From contig JARUPY010000290.1 of NCBI GenBank assembly GCA_029817715.1, positions 2,356,001-2,420,000 on the forward strand: DNA of 64,000 bases, in the 5' to 3' direction. The notes below the pieces were generated by a model. The model did no database searches. It was not told where the DNA came from and worked only from the letters and a program-made list of their open reading frames with translations. Shown piece by piece: positions 46,001 to 62,539 of this stretch (position 1 is the stretch's first letter; the number at the start of each line of letters is the position of its first letter). Source of the stretch: Melastoma dodecandrum. Taxonomy: Eukaryota > Streptophyta > Magnoliopsida > Myrtales > Melastomataceae. A program made the translations under genes and the position numbers.

Positions 46001-46643
46001 AAGGTCTAATACGATGTCGTTCCTGACAGGAAGCGCTCCGTTGACTGCCGTCCAGCTGCTTTGGGTGAACATGATCATGGACACACTGGGAGCCCTTGCG
46101 CTCGCTACCGTGCCACCGAACGACAAGTTAATGGAGCATCCTCCAGTCGGCAGAAAGGGTAACTTCATAACCAACGTCATGTGGAGGAACATACTGGGAC
46201 AGTCTCTCTATCAGTTCCTCGTCCTATGGCATCTCCAGGCTAAGGGCAAGGCACTGTTCCGGCTTGATGGGCCAGACAGCGATGTCGCCCTAAGCACGCT
46301 AATCTTCAACACTTTTGTGTTCTGCCAGGTAGGATCTCAAGTCTCGATTCCTTTCCCAATGCCCTGGTCCCGAAACCTCCTTGATCTCATTCGGTTTTCG
46401 CAGATCTTCAATGAGGTAAACTCGTGGGAAATGGAGGAAGCCGACGTACTGAAGGGCATACTCGATAATCACGTGTTCGTGATGGTGCTGGCCTGCACTG
46501 TCTTATTCCAAGTGATCATTGTCGAGTACCTGGGAACTTTCGCGAACACGACTCCCCTCACACTTGTCCAATGGTTCTTTAGTATATTCTTCGGGTTCCT
46601 TGGGATGCCAATCTCCGCCTTCCTGAAGAAGATCCCCGCGTAG
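43022..46643 (+). pseudogene. autoinhibited P-type IIB Ca2+-ATPase (ACA1/2/7 type) with two disabling lesions
   Basis: Exons: 43022-43195, 43465-45461, 45541-45699, 45783-45954, 46030-46328, 46404-46643. Homology covers the full length. The N-terminal calmodulin-binding autoinhibitor is RWRKLCGVVKNPKRRFRF (residues about 24-41). Then come membrane segments, the actuator loop SLTGESEPV, the PEGLPLAV membrane motif, the phosphorylation site ICSDKTGTLT (about 44642), the nucleotide domain FNSTKKRMGV and KGASE, the hinge [21 protein letters not shown] and the C-terminal membrane block. Lesions are an in-frame TAG at 43525-43527 (codon 79) and a one-base loss at about 44767-44769 (frame resumes at KLLLQSIF). 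All splice sites and catalytic motifs survive, so the damage is recent or an assembly error. If intact, it would pump Ca2+ out of the cytosol. Confidence 0.85.
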
Positions 46644-47430
46644 ATGAATTTCCAGAACCGAGCTGTAAGAGCAGAGCTGCGGCCACATTTTTCGCTAGTT
46701 CGTAAAGTGCGATAACAGGGGCGTAATTGTGAGGCGGGATCGGAGTACCTAGTACAGAGAGGATTGTTTTTTCTTTGTATCAAGAACAACATTTATGAAG
46801 ACATGACATCCTTAACAAAATTGGCCTTCTTTTTCATTGGTAGGGACAGGACCGTAAGGATGTCAAATTGTCCTTCTGTTTGGACCACAGATTGGCTTCT
46901 TTTTTCTCTAAGGCGGGGGCTACAGACCAGCGGAAGAAAAATGACATCCTTAACAACATTACCAGCTAGACAGATCCAAAAAAAGAATGTCCGAATCGAT
47001 ATCGTTGGTATACTCGTATAACATATACTAGTCTTGGAACCAAAAGCAGCCTCAGTAATACATCCTTCTATCTTTCAGATATGTATAGTTAATCATTTCT
47101 GATGAAGGGACTATCTATATTCGAGGGCAGTTGTATCAAATAGTATATAATATGGAAGAAAAAATGACTACGCCTTCCTGTCTGTACGTTATCGTACCTC
47201 GTGTTGCAGTTCCTTTCCTGTATATATATAACAAGATCGATGATGCGCAAATCCTGGTCAGTATTTTCATGACTGAATTGACCTGGGACTTGCAAACTTT
47301 CCATGTCGAATTAAGGTCAGTCTTCGAACGGTGAAATCTCTCCTGAGAAATGTATCATCCTTCTCTATCAAGGAGAAGACGTGAATTCCCCAATCATTCT
47401 GCTGACATGGTCTTAACATTTGTGGGAGCT
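46644..47430. other. convergent 3' region of the Ca2+-ATPase and formin
   Basis: ATGACATCCTTAACAA occurs at about 46802 and again at about 46940, a minor direct repeat. No coding sequence is recognised. Confidence 0.45.
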
Positions 47431-50400
47431 TCATGGTGACGAGCTCTCTTCATCGGAACTTCCGATCTCTCTGCGATTGTATCTTTTCAGGACAGGCATT
47501 TGGGCGGTGGTCGATAGGTGGAAGGACCTAGCAGCACCCACCATTGTCCGATCTTGCATTCTCCCAACATCCTTACACACGTGGTCCAAGATGGAGAGGA
47601 AATCTCTTACTACTAGAAAGATTCTCAATGGGTGAGCTTCTTCTCTGGCAGCATCCCCGTGAAAATACTCGGTGACTTCCTTCACGTGGGATAGCGCCCT
47701 CTCCTCATCGTCTTTGATCCTAATGATTTCCTCCTCGGCCTCTCTGAGAAACACCTTAATCGAGTCAAAGAATCTTCCCTGCATATCGGGCCTTTGATAC
47801 TGCAACACCTGTCTGACCTTCTCGAGTCCCATTTCAAGCTTAGACAGGTAGCTACTTAGCACATCTGAATCCATTCCGGCAGCCTTTTTCACACTCATGA
47901 GGTCTCTGCTCAGCCCAGATACAACTTTCAACCCTTGCTTTCTGAAATCGTCCTCACTCGGAGCAGCAAGATGATCTTTTACTTGATTTGCATCTTGACC
48001 CTCGGATCGGATGATTTCCTGAACCACAAAGTGGAGAAGGGTGGTTTTTCCATCTGTACCCTTTATGTCTACTAGTTTGAGCAGTGTATCCAGTTTGAAC
48101 GCTCTGGCATCCCCACGAGTTGTTCCGACATTCATCCGGTTTCCTGTCCTAAGTACTGCTTCAAGAAGCTTAAGAAATAGGCGACTGTTCCTCAGCTCTT
48201 CGCTCGCTGCCTGTAATGCACCAAAATCAGATGAGAAAATTCAGCAGAAGTACAGCGACAACAATAATTTGGATTGCAGGGAATTGGATTCTGCAATGTT
48301 GATTAAGTTAATATAGATTACCTCTAATGTTTGGAATGACTTCCTGAGGTACTTCACTTCCGCATCGAAATTGGCTCTATACAGCATTGCTTCTACTCGT
48401 ATGAACGCAAATGGTATGTCTAGGATCGCCTTTAGAAACCTTTCCGCTGATCCTAGCTTTGAGACATCACCACTATAGTCTCGAAGTCTGATCTCCTCTT
48501 CCTTCGTTGGAGCCATTTTGACTAGAGTTTCAAGAAGGTCAGCGCCCAACCCCTCAGGATTGCCTGTCAGTATCCAATTGCAGGTCATAACTTGCCAATG
48601 AAAGCATGAGCAGAGATGGTTGGGGTTATACTAGTCGACATTGACACCCAAAACAAACTCACGGTGTCACAAATAAAGCTAAGTTAACCAATTGGAACCA
48701 TTGGCACATGCAGCATATGTATCATACATGAACCTAAAAAGGAAATCAAATCATTTTACAATCAACAGAGTTTTTGCAATTGTGAAGTTCTTTATCTACA
48801 AAAAAAATTAATTCTGGGCATTTATTGTGTATTAACAGACAGAAAAATGGTAAATCATTACAATGAACAAGTATATGATCACCCATTAACAGATTTCAAT
48901 TTCCAAATACAAAGCTATGCAGTAGAAATAGGCAAATAGAAATTTGAAAGAGGCTCGTTTCTGCTCAATTTGCAGATGCTGCCACACAGAGAACTTCCTG
49001 ACAAGAATTCTGGTGAAAAGATCTTTCTTAGCACGATTGCCTGCTTCCACAATCAAACTACCTCTTACAAGGCCGTCTACGAAAAAATCGAAGGCCATCT
49101 ATCCTAATTTGGCAGCTGAAAGAATTTCTGATGAGCTAGCAGAACGTTCTCATGAAAAACATACTAGTCTCTCATGGCATTGTTTATATCTCCGGGTAAC
49201 AGACATAAAAGCAGAAAAGAGCCATACCATCTAGGAGAGCTTCTGAGACTTCGTCCCGCGTCACATTCAATGCTCTCAAAAGTATAGCTATATTCTGCGA
49301 CTTTTTTGGATCTAGAACCCTATTTTCATGCTCCACCATAGACAAACCTGATCTCCTGGATTGTTCCTTTGGGGCTGTATTGTTCGAATTGAAGCCGAAC
49401 AGAGTCTCCATCATGTTTTCATTCACTCTGCAGAACACAACAACACCCTCAGATTGATTACCGATTCGGGGGGCACACCCATCATGATTTGAGCAGAAGT
49501 AGAAACTCACTGGAATGAACTCGATCTGATCTGATCCCAGACTGTCGCTCTATCAGAGGTAGCCTTTACTTTATCCCAATGAAGAGGCTTCAGTTTTGGG
49601 AGGCCGTCGTCCTTCTCTTCTATATTAGGCCTCTCTGCCGAACAACTGCGGATGGAGTCATCCTTCTCCTCAGCCCCTTTAATCCTATTACTCAATCTGC
49701 CATCTTCTGTGGACGCACAAGTACCCTGATATTTGCATCGATTCCCTTCTCGAAAAGCAATCATCCCTCTGTTTTCTGAGGGTATCTCCTTCCTCTTCGG
49801 TGCAGGCACAGCTACAGTCGGCAGTACAGGCCTTGGCATTGGTGGAGGAGGTGGCGTCTGAAGGGGTGCGGGTGGGGGGGCTGGTGGTGGTGGTGGCGGC
49901 GGCGGAGGAGGAGTTGCTTTGGCCATTTTTGGGGATGAGCTACTTATTGACTGAAGGAGGGCTAAATTTGGGGGCGGTGGGGGCGCAGAAAACCTTGGCC
50001 GGGGAATCTGAGGCCCGACATCTTGCTCTATCGGGGGAATGATGACATGCTTCATCTCCGGAGAACTGCCAGACAGCCGTGATCTCGGGGATGTCCTCTT
50101 GGAATGTGGAACCACGACATGACTGGCATTTCCATTGCCATGGCTGCCGCCGTTGCTGCTGGTATTGCTTTTACCGCTGCCGTTGCTATTGCTCCCATCG
50201 CTCCGGGTGATATTCTTGACGCTCCGCTGTGAGGCCGGCATGTAATAATTGTCGTCATTACTAACCATGGACGACCCCAGAGGCGTGTGAAACGCCGTTT
50301 CCGTACCCTGGCTGGCGACCTCGTCTTCGTCCTCCGAGGAGGACATCATCTCGACAACTGAATCCGAAGGCAGCGGCCGTGCCAAAGGAGGTAAGGGCGT

Positions 50401-51069
50401 CAACTCAGGGCTCGGACGGTACCTCCCAAACTCCGCCCGCTTCCCGGAGTTGAGCTTCCTGTACGGAGATCCCTTCACAGAGTTGGAATTCCCACCCGCG
50501 GAGGGCTCCATGGTCCCAAGATAGAGGAAGTTGGGCGGCTGAGGAGGTAACCCAGGGTGGCGTTCATCGTCATCCTCGTCGTCATTGTCGTCGGGCGGGG
50601 GAGGGGGGACGAGCTTCCTGGAATCGGAGGGGTGGCGGTGACAGTGTTGGTGGCGGTAGAGGAAGAAGGCGAGGGCGGAGAGCATGCCGAGGGTGACGAG
50701 GGCGACGGAGACGGCGATGGCGACCTTCTTGGTGGGGACAACGGAGGAGGAGGAGGATTGAGACTGGGAGGAGGCGGTGGGGAAGGGGACAGAGGAGGTG
50801 GCATTGGAGGGGGGAGGGAGGAAGGGAGGGGAGGCAGAGGCGTCGGAGGAGGAGGGGACCTCAGGGAAGAAAGGCTCGTTGTCGAGTGGAGGAGGCGGGG
50901 AGGAGGGGGAGGAGGGGAAAAGGGGCTGGTGGAGGAGGCGGCGGAGGAGGAGGGAGGCGGAGGGGGGTGGTTGGGCTGTTAGAGGGGGAATCGGGAGTAG
51001 AAGCAGAAGGGATGCTACTAGCGGTAGGAATGGGAGGAAGGGGTGGTGGTGGTGGTGGGAGGATGTCAT
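47431..51069 (-). CDS. type I formin (FH6/FH1-like)
   Basis: Four minus-strand exons: 49511-51069, 49228-49427, 48322-48563, 47431-48210, giving 926 residues with consistent phases. Type I plant formins are plasma-membrane actin nucleators anchored to the wall. A His-rich start and signal peptide ([16 protein letters not shown], about residues 17-32) come first, then the proline-rich extracellular [19 protein letters not shown], and one membrane helix at about 116-138 ([20 protein letters not shown]). The FH1 proline runs lie at about 365-425. FH2 runs from [20 protein letters not shown] (about 490) and includes [57 protein letters not shown] and [14 protein letters not shown]. It ends [19 protein letters not shown] and length fit FH6 or FH1. 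Intact. Confidence 0.93.
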
Positions 51070-52080
51070 GGCTCATGACTGACTGGCGGGAGGGGCGTCT
51101 GTAGTACTACTACTGGATGTTTGAGGCGGTAGGAGGAAGAAAGAAGACAACTGCTGCTCTGCTGCCTGACGTCATCACTTGGACCCTTTTAATCCTTGTA
51201 GATCTCGTCTCTCTACTAAATTAAATACTATGAATTATTATTATTATTTGTTTTGGTTGGTTGGTACGTCCAAGTTTTATTAAATTGATGTTAGCGTTAG
51301 AGGTGACCCACAATTAACTACTCTCCCGGGGGGGATGACGTCATTTGCTTAATCTCTAAAACAAACAAACAAACGTTAAATTTAGTGGGCACGTAAGTAA
51401 CGGACTGATGAAATGGTTGCTTTATTTATCAGACGACGGGATTACAAAATTTAATTAATATATATTCCTTTCTTCCCCAGCAATGCAAATCCCGTAGCAC
51501 CAACGGGTGTGGAGGGAGGACACATAAATATTCCCTCCACTTACGGGTAAGCATCGTATTCGAATAAAACTGAAAATCAGTACTATAAAAATGATGTCAA
51601 TAAAGACAACTTCTCAAACAAATAAAGTAGATTATAGATTTTAAATTTTTTAGAATAAAAATACTAAATATAATTCTAGGTTTTCACCTTAAAATGAGGA
51701 CTTGAGGCACATTCACCTTTCCTAGGACCACTCCATCCCCCCCGTAGGTGATATCCACTGTGGTTGTGTCGTACTGGTAAGGCTCGAAGTCAGTGTTCTT
51801 GACCCTTATCGGCGTAAGGGAACCTCGTATCGAATGAGGACGTAGACTGGTCCGTGGTTAGGGTCTGGATTTCGAGTTCCTCGACGGTGCCTTGCCTTTC
51901 ATCACAACGAGGGCAAAGGCGAGATTAATCATCACTTGGAACACGACGAAGGCGACGATTTAGACCGACCATTTTGTTCTCTTCGTGCGTTTATCTTCAT
52001 GTGAGGTGGAGCTCCAACTATTCTCGGTCCGACTTGTGGAAGTCATTGGACGTCGGGCTGAAGAGTTGTTGTTTACACGA
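51070..52080. other. formin upstream region
   Basis: No coding signal is recognised. AT-rich between about 51190 and 51700, with ordinary sequence beyond. Confidence 0.45.
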
Positions 52081-52146
52081 GATAATTTATGGCCGTCAAT
52101 TATGCAGTTCAATCGAATAAAACACAATCGACGAGTAAAATATCAG

Positions 52147-52395
52147 CCGGTCGACCGTGCTTACAGAAACCGATCGATCGGGTCTACATAAGCAGATCGG
52201 CCGAGTATACAGAAACCCGTCGACCACGCCTACAGATACCGTCAACTAGGAAGCTAGTCAACATTGGCTACAAATGCTAGTCGACTGGACCTCTAGATGT
52301 CGGTCGACTATCCCTACAGAAGGCAGTCGATTGTGTCCACAAAAGCCAATCAATTTGGGCCTCTACAAAAGCAAGTCGATTTGACATAAGCTAGT
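52147..52395 (+). repeat. degenerate 23-bp tandem array, about 11 units
   Basis: Units start near 52149, 52171, 52194, 52217, 52240, 52255, 52278, 52301, 52324, 52347 and 52373. Each has a GTCGAC- or GTCGAT-like core followed about 10 bp later by CTACAGAA- or CTACAAAA-like sequence. Spacing is mostly 22-23 bp. Copies differ by several substitutions, so the array is old. A few weaker copies may extend left to about 52100. Confidence 0.75.
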
Positions 52396-54133
52396 TTATC
52401 GAGAACAACATTTCGGCCAGAAAGACTAGCAGTGTTTTTCTTCGAAGAAACGACGATTATAAGTGGATAAGGTGGTTAGAGCCCCAATTTCAACACATGT
52501 TTAGCTGTTAACGGCAGTTGCGTTCCCATTTTCACATGTGTTTTTCGGTTATTATCTTAGCATTAGTATAAATAGATTAGTAAATACCAAAATAAGACAT
52601 GCATACAATCACTCGACACCCATACGGACATTCTGATTGTCTTATTTCTCTTGTTGTTCGTTGCATTTCAACAACAAAACAATGACTATCATTTTTAACC
52701 TCAAGAACGGACATCAGGCTGTCAACTCTATATTTGTAGTCCTTATTTCACTTCCAATAGAAGTAAGTGTGTTCCCTATTCTTGTTCATGTTCTTGCATT
52801 GTTCTGAATTTCTTGGCGACCACACTCATACACAATCACATACATGCGCGTCATATTTTTAGATGTGTCCGTACGATTTCGTACGCCACAAACAGTTATT
52901 CTCAGCCATTTCGTTGATTTTATATATAACCTGTTGTGTAGGGTTAGAGGGAAGAAACTGTATATTGTAAAGTCACTTGAGAATTTTAGATCGTGAAACT
53001 TTGATTTTCTATGAGAGTGACCACTGTCCATCTATTGTGGCGTTGACAAAATTGTATGCAAATAGCGACAGATTCCAACAACAAGAAGGCTGATACAAAC
53101 AAATGCCGATGTACCAGGCAAAGATGGGTTAATCCGGTTATGAGTAATTAAGGAAAGTGACGTAGATATCGAATAAAAAACGAAGAAAGAGAATATTCAA
53201 CGAAGAAAAAAAGGGAAACCGATGGTAGATTATACCCGAAACCTGCTCAGCCAACCTCCACGCATCCTCGAGGTCTCTCTCTAAACTTAGGACCCCAATT
53301 TCTTAGATATAGATAAAGTTAAGTTGTCTTTGTACTGTTTTTGTTAACCCAACATGAACATGGACATGAACGTTGTTGTTACGTAGGCAAGTGGAGGGGC
53401 GGGGGTGGAGAGTCACCCATCCATCACCAAAAGATTCCCCCCTCCTGCTGCCTCATCATCATGGACCGACCGACCGGCTTTCCTTTATCTTTCGTTTTTT
53501 AAAATGCCACCCTTTCGCTTTCGACCCTTTTTCTTTTCCTCTTTTCTTTCCCTTTAACTCCTACTCTCTGTCCGGAAGAGAATATTTTAAACCCCTTGAG
53601 CTCCAGGACATTCTCGTACTTTCACCCCCCCTCCAATCTGTGTCCCCCCCCCCCCCCCCCCTTTTAGATTTCATGCTTTTGTCGGTGACCAATGGATGAT
53701 TTACCCAAACAATTTGGCAATAAACACGGACAAATTATGAAGGTGAAGCCCTTAAGAAGCTACTCTCCTTGCCCATCCATGTACTGTCAGATTAATAGTA
53801 TTTCATGGGGGTTAGCTTGTGGATTTTGGGCCTGGCCTTTGAATAGTTGGGCTTGCGTTTAGTTATATAAAGTGGGCCTAGGCCCGCCCATTCACAAAAG
53901 GACAAAGGTTATTAACATTATAACACGTGATTATGGGAATTCGATAATTAATATTTAAAAAAAAAATAAATACGAGGGAGGGGTGAATAGAAATCACCTC
54001 TCCCTATTTATACTATTATTATTTAAAAGGGGAGGGGAAGGAAGGAGGGGGAGAGTAGAGGGGAAAAAGCAAAAGGGAAGACGAGGAATTTGGGGGAAAT
54101 GGAGTCGACGACGACGACGACGTTGTCATTTGG
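52396..54133. other. spacer with a TATA-like signal and the CK2 upstream region
   Basis: TATAAATAG at 52567-52575 is followed within about 110 bp by a short frame (ATG near 52682, about 42 codons) with no family signature. A run of 18 C lies at 53644-53661. The last 200 bp are purine-rich and would be the CK2 leader. Confidence 0.4.
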
Positions 54134-58830
<4,697 letters not shown>

Positions 58831-59529
58831 GAATATTATGCAAGTCACATTGTCGAAATGATATGGATCCCCGTTTGTGGTGACTGTCCCCCTGGGCAGA
58901 AGAAGATGCCGCCAGACACAAGGCTCGTCAAATCGTTCAAACTTCACTGAAACTTCCGTCCGTTTGTACCCTTAGTTAGCTGAAGAGGAAATTGAACTGT
59001 TTCTTGCATTGAAAATGTGTTTGTACCCTCTGCTGATGCCGCTTGTTGTTTCCTTATATTGTGCTAAGTTGGAGCAGCTTTCTCTTTTGCTACGACCACC
59101 GATTAGCAAAACGTGAAAGGCAGTCTACACTTTTGCTACTACTACACCGAAATTCGGTGATTTTATTATGATGAGAGCTAAAGTCAGAGTTTATAATGCA
59201 GATACTGAATAGTTCTTAATGTTCATTGTACCTTGATCATCATATAATGCAGATAACCTGATAGTACATCACCATCATTATTATCTCTTTGCACGGAGCA
59301 ATCAATCAATCAATGTGTACGAAACGGTTTAGAGAATAAAACAAAGAAGAATAATGAATGTACACAAAAGACAGCCAGCCACCACAAAACACACACTCAA
59401 ATCCTATTTTTGGATTTTTAAGCAAAACCCAAAATTTTGCTAAAAAATCCCTTATCTCTCACCTTTTTCTTTGTCTTCCATTTCCAAAATCCAAAAAAGA
59501 AAGAAGCAGCCACCGGGCGGGGGGGTCTC
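58831..59529. other. convergent 3' region of CK2 alpha and the NPH3-like gene
   Basis: A small (CAAT)n-like run is at about 59300-59315. It holds the 3' UTRs of the two flanking genes. No other feature is seen. Confidence 0.45.
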
Positions 59530-62025
59530 TCAGGAGACGGACTGCCGTCGATCCTTGGCAGGCTTCGTCTTTTCCTTTGGGTTCGCCGGCATCCCCCCTC
59601 CGAACGGGTAAAACTTCCCGAGCTTCTTCGACATTGATTTCACGAACGATGTCCTCGGCAAGGGTGGCTTCTCCATTAAGGTTTGCGGCCTATTGGCAAA
59701 GGTTGGCGATCCCCTGGCCGGACTGCTGGCCACCGATCTCTCTGCCTCCCTCACCCTCATCTTCATCCCCATCAGCTCTATCTTCAGGTCCTCGTTCTCC
59801 ATCTTCAGGCTCGATATATCGTCCATACCTGGACCAACTTCCATGGAATAGGGATTCAACCTCGACGTCACTGGGGGGTTTTCTCTGTCCCCACCGTTCA
59901 TGGCTGCCCGCATGCGTTGCTGCTCGTAGTCGAGGACCTGCACCATGGTCTGAACTGGAAGCCTGTCGTTCTGAGCAGCATGAGCGCAGGCCTCTCTCGA
60001 TAGCTTCTGGCAGTCCATCAGGCTGCAAACTTTCTTACTCTCCATGTCGCTAAGAGCAGGATGTGCCTGCGAAATCACGGTCAATCTGTAAGTTGCTCGT
60101 CTCGCGAAAATTCCTTGCCAGGCACTCGCTTTGTGGGCCATTTAGAACCTTCAGATAAATGTCGATCGCTCTGTACATCCCGTCTTCTCTCACTCTCGAT
60201 TGTTCGGGCACCAGCGCGGCGAGGTCGATGAATCTAGCAACGGACAAATTACGATCCGATGCTATCTCTGCCAAGTAATTCCCATTTCCCACCCGTTCCA
60301 TGTCGCTTGGCGAAGGAGAAGCGTACTCCCCGTCCAAGTTATGCCCCGAGCGTTTCCCTTCCATCTCATACTCGACATACTTTGTCAAGATCCGCTGAAC
60401 AGTGTCGACGTCGAAAATCGTGTCCCCGGTAAATGCATAGGAGGGAATGAGAAGGTCGTCCTGGACGGCCTGCCCCAGCTGCATCCCCATCCGTTTTTCG
60501 AGGTCAAGTCGGCATGCAACAGTAGTCTCCAGGAAAGTAGCAGCCCGGAGAAGCATTGAAAAGAAGCTGACAGACATCGCATTCCTCTCTCGAGGGAGAA
60601 GGCCGACTATCGTTTCCAGGACGACTCTCTTCTCGTATTCCTGCTGTGGTTCGATCTTCTTCCCGCCCTTCCCAAATATGTCCTGCAACAAGGAGGAGCA
60701 AACAAATCCTCAGCTCCTGTCGGATCAAGATTACAGTAAAAATTCCAATCGATCATTGTGTCTGGAAGGAACGTTTTTGTAGTGTGAAATCACTCACCAG
60801 ACCTCTCAACGACTTCTGCGCATACAGCATGAGAATCCAGCCAATGGCGTACTGATTTAACCCCCTTGCCAGCATTGCGATGATTACCCGTCGGAACAAA
60901 TCGATCCTCAGGACCGTCAAGTCCTCCGCCCACCACTCAACTATCATCTTCGGGTGTGACCCTCCTGACAGCACCACCGCCCCGTTCCCATCTCGACCCT
61001 CCCGATCCTCGAGAACTCGCTGTCTCTGCAGGCTGCGGAGGCGATCGCGTCGATGCATCTCCCAACGAGTTTAACCTTCTCCGAGAACGGAGTCAGGTCT
61101 TCTGCCGCGTGGAGCACCGCGATCGCCTCAGTAAGGGTCTTCAGCGCCACCTCGTTTAGGTAAGCTTCCATCCCCACAGCGAGGTTTCCCACGGTGTAGT
61201 CCTCTGTCATCTCCAGATACTCCGCCACGCATCGTAGCACCGCAATGTTCTCGATGCTGATTTCAAAGTTTATCCCATAACAGAACTTGGCAGGGAGCTC
61301 GAACCCCTGGGGCCCGCCTGGAACATCAGGCAGCTCAACATCGGAGAGGTCCGCCTTGTTCGACTCCGACACCAGCTTCCTTATATAACCGCACTTGGAA
61401 ACCAATGGAAACTGCAGAAGAAGGTTCCCAAGAAACAAGGTTTAAAAATCAAAACGACGCCTCCAACATCGCCAACAAACACGTGTTGTCGACAGTCATG
61501 AAATATAGCAGGTGCAGCTGCAGTTTGAAGGATGAACAGAGGAGAAACTGAAGAAGAGACAAGAAGGGCCTTTGACAAACAAAGCTGAAGGCTGAGATGC
61601 AAGATTCATTCAATAGATGGGCTAGAAAGGGCCTCGTATGTTTACATGTGATTTGTATGAAGGGCATATAGGTAATAGCATAATCTGTTAGCTTTGTTAT
61701 AATTGCAGTAGCGCACAGAACAGAATCGCGCGGAGGTTGTTTTTCTGTTTTGCTGCTTGGACGCGTCGCCTGTCTGAACCTTCACGTATCTTGCAGAACA
61801 TCGATAACCTTATGCAGGGCGAAGGAAGACCCGCCGGCGTGAACGGTGATGTCGCTGGGGATTTCCTGGGAGAATATCCTGGGACACTTAGTTCTTTAGT
61901 CTAACACATTTTTCGAAACAGCGGAAGAGAAGGAACAAACGAGGAGGAGGAGGAGGAGCGGAAGGTTACCAGTCGGTGGTTCGCTTCATGGCGGCGGAGA
62001 GCTGCTCCTCCTTCTGGGCACTCAT
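59530..62025 (-). CDS. BTB/NPH3 family protein (At5g67385-like), with a one-base frameshift
   Basis: Five minus-strand exons: 61970-62025, 61809-61878, 60798-61411, 60149-60682, 59530-60066. NPH3-family proteins are CUL3-linked or membrane adaptors in auxin and light responses. The start [19 protein letters not shown] leads into the BTB domain ([37 protein letters not shown]). The NPH3 domain follows ([101 protein letters not shown]). It ends in a coiled region and RRQSVS. Exon 3 is 614 nt where 615 is needed. The reading frame changes near 61008, in a G-run next to SEFSR, so one base is missing. Everything else is intact. Confidence 0.85.
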
Positions 62026-62539
62026 CTCCCTGCCACGGACAACAGCCTCCCCAAAACTACCTTAAAAGAAAAACCCCCTGGCCAGTAAGTAGATTGTATC
62101 CACCGTCGGGAAAGAGTAGCAGTGAGTTTGATGGATTCTTGGCGTTGATGACGATGGAGTTTAGGGAGAGAATGATTGGAGGGGAGTGAGGGAGGGAAGA
62201 ATTGTCACTTCATTGTTTTTCTTCTTCTTTTTGTTGTGGTGTGAGAGTGTGGGATGAGGTTTGGTTTCTCTGTCTGTGTTCTTTTCTCTTTTGGCTGGCG
62301 TGTAAGAAACAGAGCAACCCTCTCCTTCTTCCCTCCACAAGTTCCAAACTTTGAAAAATCAAGGGGCCACCACCACACACACACACACACACACTACCTT
62401 TTACTAAATAAATCGAAATCGACATCGATGTTCTAGTACCGAATTATGAATATCGTAAGGAGAATTTCGAAAATAAAGATTTTGTTTCGCAAAATATTAC
62501 ATTTTCCGACACTAAAAAGGGGGTCCGGCCTTATCCTCT
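62026..62539. other. upstream region of the NPH3-like gene
   Basis: It holds a (CA)n microsatellite at 62374-62394. Beyond that it is T-rich with no recognised gene. Confidence 0.45.

Noticed and set aside
50557..50982. Gly/Glu-rich open frame opposite the formin
   Set aside because: It is the complement of the formin's proline/serine-rich exon; such mirror frames are artefacts of codon bias.
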